This document shows, in pieces, positions 1 through 8,828 of a stretch of 64,000 nt of DNA. Each line of letters opens with the position of its first letter. Position 1 is the stretch's first letter. The DNA is from CAYNEO01 sp964396245 (GTDB lineage: Bacteria; Zixibacteria; MSB-5A5; GN15; FEB-12): assembly GCA_964396245.1 (NCBI GenBank), contig CAYNEO010000004.1, forward strand, positions 1 through 64,000. The letters are read 5' to 3'. A program made the translations under genes and the position numbers. The notes beneath the pieces were generated by a model, which was not told the DNA's origin, searched no databases, and saw only the letters and a list, made by a program, of their open reading frames with translations.

Positions 1-680
1 GTCTTGGAGGACTCATCGTGAGTCATGGTATACGCTACGCGACCGTTAAACTGATTGTCTTCGCGATTGTTAGATACCTGGCCTGTTATCCAGGAAATCC
101 CGCTCATCTCGGGGACGATGTCATAGGAATAGCGTGAACTGACATCGGACGTACCGGTATAGTTGCCACCGGAGTTCTTGTAAAATGCCAGTTGGACCGA
201 CCAGGGACCGTCCATGTGAATAAACTTCAGGCCGCCGTCGTAGTTGTCCTCCAGCCCGATGTAGTAGGCGATTGAGAAAAACCAATTGTGGGATGCGTAT
301 GGCTGGATACCAAACGGCTTCTGCGACACGCCGAGTTGAATCTGGCTGCGATCATCGAAGGCGTATCCGAAGTAACCGTGATGCAGCATGTTATAACCGG
401 AATAAAAGCGATATTCGAGCGAAAGATCGATACCCTTGTAGGTACCGTCGACATTAATCCGATAGGTGTCGAGCAAAAATTCGCCGCCCTGATCCTTGTT
501 TACGCGGGCATAACTTTCGTCTTCCCAATCCATGTAGCGATAGTTGTAGCGGAGAGCGCCGCCGACTTGGAACGAGTTTTCATCCGCGCTTACGGCGGGT
601 GGTGCGGTAAAGCAATTGATAATTATTAGAAGAATAAGTTGAGTTGTGGGAACAGACTGAATTACTTTTTGATATTTCAT
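1..680 (-). CDS. Porin-like outer-membrane beta-barrel protein (5' part, cut by window edge)
   Basis: Start of an outer-membrane porin; the gene runs off the left edge, so only the first 226 residues are visible. Residues 1 to about 32 form a signal peptide (hydrophobic LILLIIINCF core, ending AVSA). The mature part is made of short segments rich in Tyr, Trp, Gly and Asn (YNYRYMDWEDES, LSLEYRFYSGYN, IQLGVSQKPFG), the look of beta-strands of a phosphate-selective (OprO/OprP-like) or similar porin. The start is the ATG at 680, with AAGGA a few bases upstream. Two mini-ORFs with strong ribosome sites lie in the leader. The substrate cannot be told from the visible part. The porin class is an inference from composition and motif style. 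Confidence 0.75.
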   Translation of the reverse strand, partial: MKYQKVIQSVPTTQLILLIIINCFTAPPAVSADENSFQVGGALRYNYRYMDWEDESYARVNKDQGGEFLLDTYRINVDGTYKGIDLSLEYRFYSGYNMLHHGYFGYAFDDRSQIQLGVSQKPFGIQPYASHNWFFSIAYYIGLEDNYDGGLKFIHMDGPWSVQLAFYKNSGGNYTGTSDVSSRYSYDIVPEMSGISWITGQVSNNREDNQFNGRVAYTMTHDESSK

Positions 681-697
681 GCCTTTCCTTATGTGGG

Positions 698-721
698 TTA
701 AGTGGCCCTTCCGGGACCCAT
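698..721 (-). promoter_or_regulatory. Mini-ORF 2 in the porin leader (MGPGRAT)
   Basis: Seven-codon frame plus stop (ATG at 721, TAA at 698-700). It has a perfect AGGAG ribosome site (728-732) six bases upstream of the ATG. It ends 17 bases before the porin start. It may be a leader peptide that couples or attenuates porin translation. The signal is the Shine-Dalgarno spacing; the product itself is not recognised. Confidence 0.3.
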
Positions 722-753
722 GAACATCTCCTGCGATTTATTATCCTCATCGC

Positions 754-789
754 TCAGGAGGAGTCAGTGCCGTTGCTCGTGTGCTTCAT
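754..789 (-). promoter_or_regulatory. Mini-ORF 1 in the porin leader (MKHTSNGTDSS)
   Basis: Eleven codons plus TGA stop. GGAGG (796-800) sits six bases before the ATG at 787-789. Together with mini-ORF 2 it forms two tandem short frames, each with an ideal ribosome site, before the porin gene. This is compatible with a leader-peptide mechanism, but it could be chance. Confidence 0.3.
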
Positions 790-800
790 CGTCAGCCTCC

Positions 801-1144
801 ATGGTTAGGCGTTGGTGTCACTTTTGCGGGTCGCGAGCAGTCGGATAGGCGATGGAGCCGGTGTGTGCAACCTTGTGGCATAGATCGCCAGCAGCGAGTT
901 GCGGTGGTTCAGTCGTAAAAGTATAACCCGGGACCCACGCAGACTATGAATATAAATTTGCCGAATCCTTTGATTCGGCTCCCTTTCTTTATAGACGCTT
1001 TTCCACCGCAGTCAAGCTTTCTATTCCGGCTACCAAGACACGAAAACAGTAATAAACGACGAATTATCGTGTAATTTCTTTCACCATAAAGAACCGGCTG
1101 GGTATGCGAGGGGTTCCGTTCAAAGGGCTAACCCGATAAACGGC
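801..1144. other. Intergenic stretch between porin and tetraheme cytochrome
   Basis: About 340 bases without a supportable gene. It should hold the porin promoter (transcription to the left), but no clear -35/-10 pair stood out. A GC-rich part (about 815-905) could fold locally. No known riboswitch class could be matched to it. Confidence 0.4.
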
Positions 1145-1173
1145 AAAAAAAAGCGCCCCGAAATCGGGGCGCT
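1145..1173 (-). terminator. Intrinsic terminator of the tetraheme cytochrome gene
   Basis: Inverted repeat GCGCCCCGA/(loop)/GGGGCGC at 1152-1173. On the minus strand it is followed by eight T residues (1145-1152). It lies 30 bases after the stop of the cytochrome gene, the classic Rho-independent layout. Confidence 0.9.
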
Positions 1174-1202
1174 CAAAATTGACCGGAGTCAGACAGTCGC
1201 TG

Positions 1203-1718
1203 TTATTCCTCAGCGTCTTTCTTTGGCATGGCGTGCACACCCTTGGCCTTCATCGTGGCGAAATCGAACTTATCCAGCTTCGGGTGACCCTCAAATGCCG
1301 GAGCTTTACCCAGATGGCAGCGTTCGCAGGTCTTGGCATCAGGAATGATCAGGCCGTTGGCGATAGCCTTCTCTTTGTCTTCCATGATGGATTTGCTCTT
1401 GTAATCACTGCCCGGGCCGTGGCAGGCCTCGCAGGCGACCTCAGGAATCAGCTCACCTTTCGCGGTCCACCCGGTGGCGTGGCAACCCAGGCACTCCTTA
1501 TTTTCCTTCTGATCTTTGGGAAGCGTGTCGGTAGCGTGAGCATGCAGGGTCTGTTCCCAGCTTGCGTAGACATCCTTATGGCAAATTTTGCACATCTTGG
1601 TGCCCACGTATTCGTGCTTCGGCTCTTCCTTCTTGGCCGTATCCTGCGCCATGACTGAGGTCAGCAAAAGCGCGACAAGGCCAAACAGGGCCAGTACTAC
1701 TGCCAGCTTCTTGTTCAT
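1203..1718 (-). CDS. Secreted tetraheme c-type cytochrome (cytochrome c554-like)
   Basis: Periplasmic electron-transfer protein of 171 residues. An N-terminal signal peptide (residues 1-24, cleavage after VMA) is followed by four heme-binding CXXCH motifs: CKICH (43-47), CLGCH (76-80), CEACH (96-100) and CERCH (131-135). The GTKMCKICHKDVY opening and the HGPG after the third motif are typical of the cytochrome c554/c' family, whose members shuttle electrons between respiratory complexes or to nitrogen, sulfur or metal acceptors. GGAGGAG precedes the ATG at 1718. A -35/-10 pair lies at 1774-1802 and a strong terminator follows the gene, so it is probably a single transcript. The physiological partner is unknown; the heptaheme membrane cytochrome at 9753-11273 is a reasonable candidate. 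Confidence 0.9.
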   Translation of the reverse strand: MNKKLAVVLALFGLVALLLTSVMAQDTAKKEEPKHEYVGTKMCKICHKDVYASWEQTLHAHATDTLPKDQKENKECLGCHATGWTAKGELIPEVACEACHGPGSDYKSKSIMEDKEKAIANGLIIPDAKTCERCHLGKAPAFEGHPKLDKFDFATMKAKGVHAMPKKDAEE

Positions 1719-1773
1719 GTCTCCTCCAAACGTTTGTATTTCAACCGACGCTCTTCACTTCGAGATGTCCTAT

Positions 1774-1802
1774 CTTATACAAAAATCATCCACCCAACGC
1801 AA
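1774..1802 (-). promoter_or_regulatory. Probable sigma-70 promoter of the tetraheme cytochrome gene
   Basis: On the minus strand TTGCGT (1797-1802) and TATAAG (1774-1779) are separated by exactly 17 bases. The -10 matches consensus in five of six positions, the -35 only in its TTG. The rest of the divergent gap up to 2058 must also hold the archease promoter, for which no convincing pair was found. Confidence 0.5.
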
Positions 1803-2058
1803 CGATTTTCTTGACATTCCCATGACATAAGGCTGACCAACCGTATCGAAACCGGACCGTCGTTGTGACATTAAGTTATTGTATGACAAAAACATAAAAC
1901 ACAAAGACCAAATTTCGGAAACCATACAATTTGGGTCTTCACACCGTTCTACAAGTCAGTACCGGCCAGATCCGCCAATCTTCCGGGTTATCTCACGGAT
2001 GCATCGGATACAAACTTGGGAGGTGACAACCGGCGACAATCGGCTATATTTCAACTGC

Positions 2059-2481
2059 ATGACCCCTTATGAGTTTATTGAGCATACCGCCGATATCGCC
2101 GTGAAGGCGACCGGAGAGACACTCGAGCAGGCCTTCGAGGCGGCCGCCGAAGGCATGTTCGCCATCATCACCGACTCCGCCCATATCATCCCCGAGAAGA
2201 CAATTGTCCGTGCCATTGACTCCATTGATTTGGAAGGTCTGCTCGTGACATTCCTCTCGGAACTGATTCTCATCAGCGAAACCGAGAATATTGTGCTCAC
2301 CGGGTTCAAGGTGACACTCACCGGCGAGCGTAGCCTGAGGTTCAAGGCGGGGGCGGAGCCGTTCAGCAACGACAGGCACGGCAGCGGAACGCCCGTGAAA
2401 GGGGTGTCATATCACATGATGGAAATATCACCTCCCATGGACGGAAAACCTGCCTGCGTTCGGGTGCTATTTGATATTTGA
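2059..2481 (+). CDS. Archease, activator of the RtcB RNA ligase
   Basis: A 140-residue archease, the usual length for the family. Archease helps RtcB accept guanylate and turn over repeatedly in RNA 3'-phosphate ligation. The family signature is visible: the N-terminal FIEHTADIAVKATG block with its His-Thr-Ala-Asp-Ile metal-site motif, and the C-terminal GVSYHMMEI block. The ATG at 2059 was chosen because homology begins there; the same frame is open further upstream without family similarity. The stop overlaps or abuts the leader of rtcB, which begins 62 bases downstream, so the two are very probably co-transcribed. The neighbour confirms the assignment. The role is tRNA splicing or RNA repair in the cytoplasm; which RNA is repaired in this organism is unknown. 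Confidence 0.93.
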   Translation: MTPYEFIEHTADIAVKATGETLEQAFEAAAEGMFAIITDSAHIIPEKTIVRAIDSIDLEGLLVTFLSELILISETENIVLTGFKVTLTGERSLRFKAGAEPFSNDRHGSGTPVKGVSYHMMEISPPMDGKPACVRVLFDI

Positions 2482-2543
2482 GCGTCTTTTGTTATACTGG
2501 GCATTGGCTTCGTATAATATCTGCAACTGCTGAGAGGGATAAC

Positions 2544-4022
2544 ATGAGCTGGACCGGCCCCATCACAAAGATCGCACCCTGTCGGTACGAGATATCGCCC
2601 GACTACCAGTCCGACACCATGAAAAAATACAATGTCCGCATGAAAGTCCCCGGTCTGATTTTCAGCGATGACCGCATGTTGAGGTCCATCATCCAGGATA
2701 ATTCACCGGATCAGGTTGCCAATGTCGCTACCCTGCCCGGCATTGTCGGTTATTCGATTGCCATGCCGGACATTCACCACGGCTACGGCTTTGCAATAGG
2801 GGGCGTGGCGGCATTTGACGCCGATGAAGGTGTCATCTCGCCGGGCGGGGTCGGGTACGATATCAACTGCGGCGTTCGGCTTCTGCGGTCGCGTCTTTCG
2901 TTCAAGGACGTCCGCCCCCATATCGTTGACCTTGTTGACACGATCTTTCGCAATGTTCCGTCGGGTGTCGGTTCCGAAGGTAAACTCCGTCTCTCCGAGA
3001 AAGAAATGGACGCGGCTCTTGCCGATGGCGCCCGATGGGCAGTCCGGAACGGTTACGGGTGGGAGGAAGACCTTGATTACATCGAAGAAAAGGGCGGTTT
3101 CCAAGATGCTGACCCGTCTCTGGTAAGCCGCTCCGCAAAAAAGCGTGGAGCGCCGCAGCTCGGAACGCTGGGAGCCGGGAACCACTTTCTGGAGATCCAG
3201 CGGGTAGATGAAATCTATGACAGGGAGGCTGCCGAGGCTTTTGGAATCACGGAGAAAGACCAGATCACTATCATGATTCACACGGGATCGCGGGGGTGCG
3301 GCCACCAGATTTGTACCGACTATCTTGATGTCATGCGTCGGGCCGGCAATAAGTACCGTATTCCACTGGTTGACAGGGAGCTATCCTGTGCGCCGGCAAC
3401 TTCGCCCGAGGGTGAGAGTTATTTTGGCGCAATGAAATGCGGCGCCAACTACGCCTGGGCAAATCGCCAGATTATCATGCATTGGATTCGGGAGTCCTTT
3501 GAATCCGCTCTCGGCGAATCGGCCCAGACGCTGGGGCTGTCGCTCATCTACGACATCGCTCATAATATCGCCAAGTTGGAGGAACATGAGATTGGCGGAC
3601 GTCGCAGACGGCTGTTTGTACACCGAAAAGGAGCCACCAGATCATTCGGCCCGGGCAACACCGCGGTGCCGGAGCGGTATCGACAGGTCGGGCAGCCGGT
3701 TCTCATTCCGGGTGATATGGGTTCGGCCAGTTACCTGCTTGTGGGAACTGAACAGGCCATGACAGAGACATTCGGGTCATCCTGCCACGGAGCCGGACGG
3801 GTGCTGTCCCGCCACGCGGCCATCCGGCAGCACCCGGTGGAGAGCGTGATCAAGGAACTCAGTGACCAGCACATCTACCTTCGCGCAAAGAGCCGCCGGG
3901 TGATCTCCGAAGAGGCTCCGGGAGCTTACAAGAATATCGATGACGTTGTGGACATATCGGATCAGTCCGGAATCGCGCACAAGGTGGCGCGCATGCGACC
4001 GATAGGGGTGGTTAAGGGCTAA
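2544..4022 (+). CDS. rtcB: RtcB-type RNA 3'-phosphate/5'-hydroxyl ligase
   Basis: A 492-residue RNA ligase that joins 2',3'-cyclic-phosphate or 3'-phosphate ends to 5'-OH ends using GTP and Mn2+. All signature blocks are present in order: GGVGYDINCGVRL (metal-binding Asp and Cys), LGAGNHFLEI (Asn-His), IHTGSRGCGHQ (His), YDIAHNIAKLEEH (His), HRKGATRSFGPG, GDMGSASYLLVG, and SSCHGAGR, which carries the His that is guanylylated in the family. The C-terminus RMRPIGVVKG is typical. ATG 2544 was preferred over an upstream in-frame start because GAGAGGG precedes it and the family begins there. It sits directly behind archease, its known activator. Archaeal-type RtcB/archease pairing in bacteria is usually linked to RNA repair after damage or toxin cleavage; that use here is inference. 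Confidence 0.96.
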   Translation: MSWTGPITKIAPCRYEISPDYQSDTMKKYNVRMKVPGLIFSDDRMLRSIIQDNSPDQVANVATLPGIVGYSIAMPDIHHGYGFAIGGVAAFDADEGVISPGGVGYDINCGVRLLRSRLSFKDVRPHIVDLVDTIFRNVPSGVGSEGKLRLSEKEMDAALADGARWAVRNGYGWEEDLDYIEEKGGFQDADPSLVSRSAKKRGAPQLGTLGAGNHFLEIQRVDEIYDREAAEAFGITEKDQITIMIHTGSRGCGHQICTDYLDVMRRAGNKYRIPLVDRELSCAPATSPEGESYFGAMKCGANYAWANRQIIMHWIRESFESALGESAQTLGLSLIYDIAHNIAKLEEHEIGGRRRRLFVHRKGATRSFGPGNTAVPERYRQVGQPVLIPGDMGSASYLLVGTEQAMTETFGSSCHGAGRVLSRHAAIRQHPVESVIKELSDQHIYLRAKSRRVISEEAPGAYKNIDDVVDISDQSGIAHKVARMRPIGVVKG

Positions 4023-4604
4023 ATGCCGGTTGAGTTTTTCTGATTAATCGTAAATATCGAAAACGGGCGACCCATTGCATGGAAATCGCCCGTGTTCGCG
4101 TGGCGTGTATTAATCAGGTCAGGGCCGTCGTCCGTGATACAGTCACTGATCACGACTTTCTATACCCGTTATCTTCTTGCCGCCCGAGTATCCGAGCCCT
4201 TTATCCAGCATGCTCCCCAACTGGCTTCCCTCCCACGGTGTCCGCCAGCCGGGGAAGCATGTTGAGAATATGCCGTTCCTTGTCTATATCCTGCTATTTG
4301 CCCACAAACGCGATTCTTACAAGAGAGAATAAACATTCCCGTGATTCCGGCACCGGCGAGTCACATGAGGGGCCGGATGGTGTCGGGGCGGACATCTTTT
4401 AGAGGTATACCGAGTGGTTTTTCGTTATTTTTGTAAGGTTTTACGTACTCGGTAAAAGTAGCTGTTGGGCAGTCCGGGTGAGCCTTCAGGCACGATTTAA
4501 AGTGACCTGGTTCCCCCGGCATACGGCGCCGCGACGAAAGCCAGATAGAGGTTAGGTCCGAGCGGATGCCGGAATTTGCTGACCCGAAAAATGGAGTATC
4601 ACAG
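4023..4604. other. Long gap between rtcB and the zinc-finger gene
   Basis: About 580 bases with no gene I can support. It contains one clear hairpin (4064-4092). A 53-codon minus-strand frame (about 4361-4520) has no ribosome site and no recognisable similarity. The gap is where an ECF sigma factor would be expected next to an anti-sigma-like gene, but no sigma-like sequence is visible in any frame. Confidence 0.4.
4064..4092. terminator. Hairpin downstream of rtcB, possible U-poor terminator
   Basis: CGGGCGA (4064-4070) pairs with TCGCCCG (4086-4092), and CCAT/ATGG pairs inside it. The hairpin starts 42 bases after the rtcB stop. There is no T run, so this is either a weak terminator, an mRNA 3' end stabiliser or a REP-like element. 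Confidence 0.35.
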
Positions 4605-5297
4605 ATGAACAAAGATAAATGTACTGATCCTGCTGTCGGGGCACTCCTCCACGCATATGAACTGGATGCGCTGCCGGAACCGGAAGCCGAACAGTTCGAG
4701 AAGCATTTGCTGACGTGTCGGTACTGCTACGACGAAGTAGCTAGATTTGCCGACGAATCCAAACTGCTTCGTTTTGATGACATGGTGCACCGGCTCGCCT
4801 CTCGGAAAGGCGCCGGGTCCGGCCAGCCGCGCGAATTGAGGGCAACGACCAAACTCAAGAATTATTTCTGGCCCGATGTGCCGCTGTTTCTCCGCCCTGC
4901 CTTTGCATTTCTTCTCGTGTTGCTGCTGATCTATCCGGCCTTCCTGGGTATCCGTTCACTTTCAGAACAGAAGGTGCGTACGCTCGAGACTGTCGATTTG
5001 TTTCCCGCGCGTTCATCATCGGACGTATTTCAGATCGCTGACGATCGCGACGTGGTCATTTCATTTGTCTATCCTGACTATGAGCCCGGCCAAAGCTATC
5101 CAGTACGGCTTACAGCGGAGGCTGGAAACGTACTGTATTCGAATGATACCTTCTCCGGATTGGACAGCTACGGCGCCGGAAAGTTGTTCGTACCGGTCTC
5201 ACAGTTGCGCCCGGGTTCCTACGAACTGACTATCGCGGACTTTGGTGGAGATAGTTCCAGTCGAAAGCAAACGTACAGCTTCACTATCAGGAAATAG
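4605..5297 (+). CDS. Zinc-finger, single-pass membrane protein, anti-sigma-factor-like
   Basis: A 230-residue protein. Near the N-terminus (about residues 12-50) the pattern HAYELDALPEPEAEQFEKHL followed by CRYCYDEV matches the zf-HC2 zinc finger of ZAS anti-sigma factors (His then CxxC); the first Cys of the usual HC-CC set is not obvious. A single transmembrane helix (FLRPAFAFLLVLLLIYPAF) lies near residues 100-120, followed by an extracytoplasmic beta-rich domain. ATG 4605 was chosen because GGAG lies upstream; a longer in-frame start at 4566 lacks one. It precedes the CHAT-TPR gene by 75 bases and is probably in the same operon. In the families known to me, such proteins hold a sigma factor or link an envelope signal to CHAT proteins. 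No sigma gene is adjacent, so the anti-sigma role is unproven. Confidence 0.6.
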   Translation: MNKDKCTDPAVGALLHAYELDALPEPEAEQFEKHLLTCRYCYDEVARFADESKLLRFDDMVHRLASRKGAGSGQPRELRATTKLKNYFWPDVPLFLRPAFAFLLVLLLIYPAFLGIRSLSEQKVRTLETVDLFPARSSSDVFQIADDRDVVISFVYPDYEPGQSYPVRLTAEAGNVLYSNDTFSGLDSYGAGKLFVPVSQLRPGSYELTIADFGGDSSSRKQTYSFTIRK

Positions 5298-5372
5298 TGT
5301 CGTCCGGCCATTTTCTGCTCGTTAAAATCCGCCTGCATCATATATTGAGCGTATCAGGTGGATGGTCCTCAC

Positions 5373-8300
5373 ATGAGCAGAAAATATCAAGCGACAATCT
5401 CAGTTCTTCTTTTTCTTAGTTTCATACCCCGCCCGGCGCTATCGGCGGACACCTCGCGGTCCGGCGGCGTCGATTCTGCTGCATTCCTTTTGCAAAATGT
5501 AGATTCACTCTTCGAGAACAGACAGTTTGATTCGGCGGCCACATTATGTGCCGTCCTGTATTCACAGGCACGAGACAGGTATGGCGTGACGAGTCCGCGG
5601 GCCGCCGACTGTGCTCTCAAGCTTGGCGACTGCCTGTTGCGACAGTGCGATATCCGCGGGGCTGACTCCCTCTACCAGGTTGCATGGGAGGCAAGCTGTG
5701 TCGCTTATGGTTCGGAGAGCATTCAGGCGGGCACCGCCAGGTATCGGATGGGCAAGATGAGGTCCCTCATGGGCGACAGCTCCGACATCCCCATTCTCAG
5801 GCAGTCTCTTGACATTCTGCAAAATGCGGCAGGTGATGATAGCCCGACGCTGATTTCCTGCCTTGAAGAACTGGGTGATGCCCTTGCTCTCATCGGCCGT
5901 CAGACCGAAGCGGATTCACTTCTTGTGAGAGCACGCGAAATTGCCGAGAAGACCTACGGCCCGGAAACCCCAGAAGCTGCCGCGGTGGCCGCGTTTCAGG
6001 GGGACCTGCTTCGCCGGCAGGGCAGAAACGCCGATGCCGAGAGAATGCTTACACACGCGCTCGAGGTCCTTGAGCGGCGGCCGGACACCGATTCACTTGA
6101 CCTCGCGAGGACTATGCATTTCCTGGCCCACGTCTATGGCGAACGCACGCGAGTCGACGTCTGCGAATCATTATTGGTCAGGGCAATCGACTTGTATGAA
6201 CGGGTACTCGGCGACTGTCACCCAACCGTCGCAAATGCGCTGTTGACGTTAGGCAATACCCACTTCAAGCAGTCGAAAGTACCCGAGGCAAGGCGGGAAA
6301 TTGAGAGGGCCCGGAGCATCCTGGTGAACGCGCTGGGGGAGGACAACCCGTCGCTGGCATACGTCGACCTCTACCTCGCCGCCGGCTCGCTGGATGACGA
6401 TAACTCCGAACGAGAAGAGTCTCTCCTCAGACATGCGCTTAGCGTCACGGAACATGCGGGTCCACAGTTCCGGCGTTTCCGCCTGCGCGTGATGAGCTAT
6501 CTGGCGAGAACACTCTACCGCAGGGATAAACGGGACGAAGGGGAAGCAATGTTCCGACAGGCGCTCGACAGTGTCGTGAACCTGTTCGGTCCGAACCATC
6601 CAGGTGTGGCACGAGAGATGGCTGAATTTGCAGGCCTTTACAACTACAGTGACGAACACGAGAAAGCTGATACGCTCTACGAACGTTGCATCGCAATTTA
6701 CACCGAGGTGTATGGTGAAAGGAACACATTTAGCGCGTTTCTCATGTCCGATTGGGCCATGAATCTGCTGGCGGAAGGCCGTATCGAGAAAGCGGATTCG
6801 CTGGTCGATCGGTCGCTCGAACTGCAGGCCGACGCACCGTATGCGAGACACGAGAGTGTCTACAACATCACGCATCAAGCCAGGGCTGTCATCCAGGGAG
6901 TGACCGGGCAGTACGCTGCGTGCCGCGAAACCCTGCGCGATATGTACGAGTTCAACCTGCACGCGCTCGCCGGTATCTTCTCGTACGCCTCGGATGAAAC
7001 CAAGCTCTTGTTCGCCCAACGGCAGCCACCGCTCGACGACAAGATATTTGCACTCGCTCTGCTCGATGGGGATCCGATAACCCGCGATGCAGCAATGGAA
7101 ATGCTTTTGAAATGCAAGTCGCTTCTGATCGATGCACTCTCGTCGGACAGGGCGCAGCTCATGTGTTCCGGTGATCCCGCCGTCCGGACATCGATCGCGA
7201 CACACAGGAGTATCTGCTCGGAGATATCAAACATCACGCTCTCTGCGGACCCGTCGGAAAGCCGGGATCAACGCACGCACCGCCTCGGGAAACTATTTGA
7301 GCAAAAGGATTCCGTCGAGGCGGAACTCAGTCGCCGGTGTGACCGATTTCAGGATCGACTTCACCGGTATGATTTCTCGATTGGAGACGTGGCGGAGATG
7401 ATACCGAACGACGCCGTGCTGGTCGAGTTTGTTCGGTCGGCTGCCTACCGGTTCGACGGCCCGGGAACGGTGTTCGAACGATACGGCGATGCTCATTACC
7501 TGGCGTTTACGCTGGATCGGAGCGGCAAGGTTTCTCTCGATGACCTGGGCGACGCTGCTGAAATCGATTCTCTCGTACGCCAGGCAAGGGAAATGATATA
7601 CAAGGCAGCGCCCCACGTGTATTCGGCTCGGGGCGCATCGATGGAATCACAACTGAAACAAGTCACGGGGGTGCTCTACGACAAGCTGATTCGTCCCCTG
7701 GAGGCTTATCTCAAGGGACGGGAGTCCGTACTTGTCTCACCCGACGGCGCTCTCAATCTGATTCCCCTGGAGATTCTGGCCATGCCGGATGATTCCTACT
7801 TTATCGAAAAGTACCACATCAGCTACCTGTCAACCGGCAGGGATTTATTGAAGTTCCGGAAATCGGGAGTAGACAGTGGCGATGCCGTCGTAATGGTCAG
7901 TCCTGATTTCGACTGTGCCGGAGAATGCGATAGCGTTACGAAGCAGTTACTCAGAGGCAGCATGTTCGAAGACGTCACATCGCTGCAACCGGTGATGCGC
8001 GGAGTACCGGATTGTCTGGGCAACCGCTTTTCTCCGTTGTCTCACGGGGAGGAAGAAGGCAAAGCCATTGCGAAGGCCCTCGAAGGCGACAGCCGCGAGA
8101 ATTTCAGGGAGTTCAGCGGCCCGGATGCGGCGGAGGAAGTGTTGAAATCGTTCACCTCGCCACCGCGGCTGCTTCATCTGGCGACCCACGGGTATTTCTG
8201 CGGTGAACCTGCGGAAGCGTCCGGGCAAGAAGTAGCCGGTTCGGGCAACCCACTGTTGAGAACCGGCCTGGCACTCGCGGGAGCCAATCGGGTGATCGAA

Positions 8301-8687
8301 GGTGCGGCTATTGAAAACGGAAGCGAAGACGGAATCCTGACCGGTTACGAAGTCAGCGGGTTGAACCTGGTAGGGACCGAACTCGTGACGCTGTCTGCCT
8401 GCGAGACCGGTATCGGCGACATAGTCGAGGGAGAGGGTGTATTCGGTTTGCGGCGTGCATTTCAGCAAGCCGGTGCGAAAGCCATTCTCATGGCCATGTG
8501 GAGAGTCCCGGATAAAGAGACGTCACGAATAATGAGCGGGTTCTATCCGCGATGGTTGCGCGGGATCAGTAAGTCCGAAGCCATTCGTGAGTCGGAACTC
8601 GAGATATTGCACGATGCACGGTCGCGGTTGGGTCACGGCCATCCACTCCTGTGGGGCGGCTTCATTCTATTCGGCGATCCATCCTGA
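5373..8687 (+). CDS. Large exported TPR protein with C-terminal CHAT (caspase-like) domain
   Basis: A 1104-residue protein. Residues 1-25 form a signal peptide ending ALSA. Residues about 40-640 contain many TPR units of the kinesin-light-chain type (about 42 residues each, with ADSLLVRA-like and EARR-like helices), usually protein-binding. The last 350 residues are a CHAT domain: LLHLATHGYF carries the catalytic His, and LVTLSACETGIGD carries the catalytic Cys, followed by GEGVFGLRRAF and AILMAMWRVPD. CHAT domains are clan CD proteases related to caspases and separase. The ATG at 5373 was chosen for the signal peptide; a GTG at 5358 in the same frame is an alternative. It follows the zinc-finger membrane protein, a common pairing. 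The targets are unknown. Confidence 0.88.
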   Translation: MSRKYQATISVLLFLSFIPRPALSADTSRSGGVDSAAFLLQNVDSLFENRQFDSAATLCAVLYSQARDRYGVTSPRAADCALKLGDCLLRQCDIRGADSLYQVAWEASCVAYGSESIQAGTARYRMGKMRSLMGDSSDIPILRQSLDILQNAAGDDSPTLISCLEELGDALALIGRQTEADSLLVRAREIAEKTYGPETPEAAAVAAFQGDLLRRQGRNADAERMLTHALEVLERRPDTDSLDLARTMHFLAHVYGERTRVDVCESLLVRAIDLYERVLGDCHPTVANALLTLGNTHFKQSKVPEARREIERARSILVNALGEDNPSLAYVDLYLAAGSLDDDNSEREESLLRHALSVTEHAGPQFRRFRLRVMSYLARTLYRRDKRDEGEAMFRQALDSVVNLFGPNHPGVAREMAEFAGLYNYSDEHEKADTLYERCIAIYTEVYGERNTFSAFLMSDWAMNLLAEGRIEKADSLVDRSLELQADAPYARHESVYNITHQARAVIQGVTGQYAACRETLRDMYEFNLHALAGIFSYASDETKLLFAQRQPPLDDKIFALALLDGDPITRDAAMEMLLKCKSLLIDALSSDRAQLMCSGDPAVRTSIATHRSICSEISNITLSADPSESRDQRTHRLGKLFEQKDSVEAELSRRCDRFQDRLHRYDFSIGDVAEMIPNDAVLVEFVRSAAYRFDGPGTVFERYGDAHYLAFTLDRSGKVSLDDLGDAAEIDSLVRQAREMIYKAAPHVYSARGASMESQLKQVTGVLYDKLIRPLEAYLKGRESVLVSPDGALNLIPLEILAMPDDSYFIEKYHISYLSTGRDLLKFRKSGVDSGDAVVMVSPDFDCAGECDSVTKQLLRGSMFEDVTSLQPVMRGVPDCLGNRFSPLSHGEEEGKAIAKALEGDSRENFREFSGPDAAEEVLKSFTSPPRLLHLATHGYFCGEPAEASGQEVAGSGNPLLRTGLALAGANRVIEGAAIENGSEDGILTGYEVSGLNLVGTELVTLSACETGIGDIVEGEGVFGLRRAFQQAGAKAILMAMWRVPDKETSRIMSGFYPRWLRGISKSEAIRESELEILHDARSRLGHGHPLLWGGFILFGDPS

Positions 8688-8828
8688 TGATATGTCACTT
8701 TCCAGAGTACACGATCAATGGTAACCCAGTAAGTAGTTGACTTTCGTTGGGGCACGGGAGATATTCAAGGGCGGTTTTTTCATCGAGCCGATTTCCGGTT
8801 CGGGTATGGTCCTGATTCCATTTGAACT

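Noticed and set aside
790..905. A cyclic-di-GMP (GEMM) or cobalamin riboswitch before the porin
   Set aside because: A few short matches were noticed, but the conserved core sequences and helix order do not fit.
1179..1658. Long open frame on the strand opposite the tetraheme cytochrome
   Set aside because: It is the mirror of a gene with four heme motifs and a signal peptide, and has no ribosome site or domain of its own.
2703..3305. 200-codon minus-strand frame inside rtcB
   Set aside because: It is a shadow of the RtcB catalytic region, with no family similarity.
4361..4612. 83-codon minus-strand frame with a Cys-Pro-rich centre in the rtcB-zinc finger gap
   Set aside because: No ribosome site, no recognisable motif and low-complexity ends; left as unexplained DNA.
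6249..7205. 318-codon minus-strand frame opposite the TPR-CHAT gene
   Set aside because: It follows from codon bias of the real gene; its translation is rich in His, Arg and Cys without any domain.
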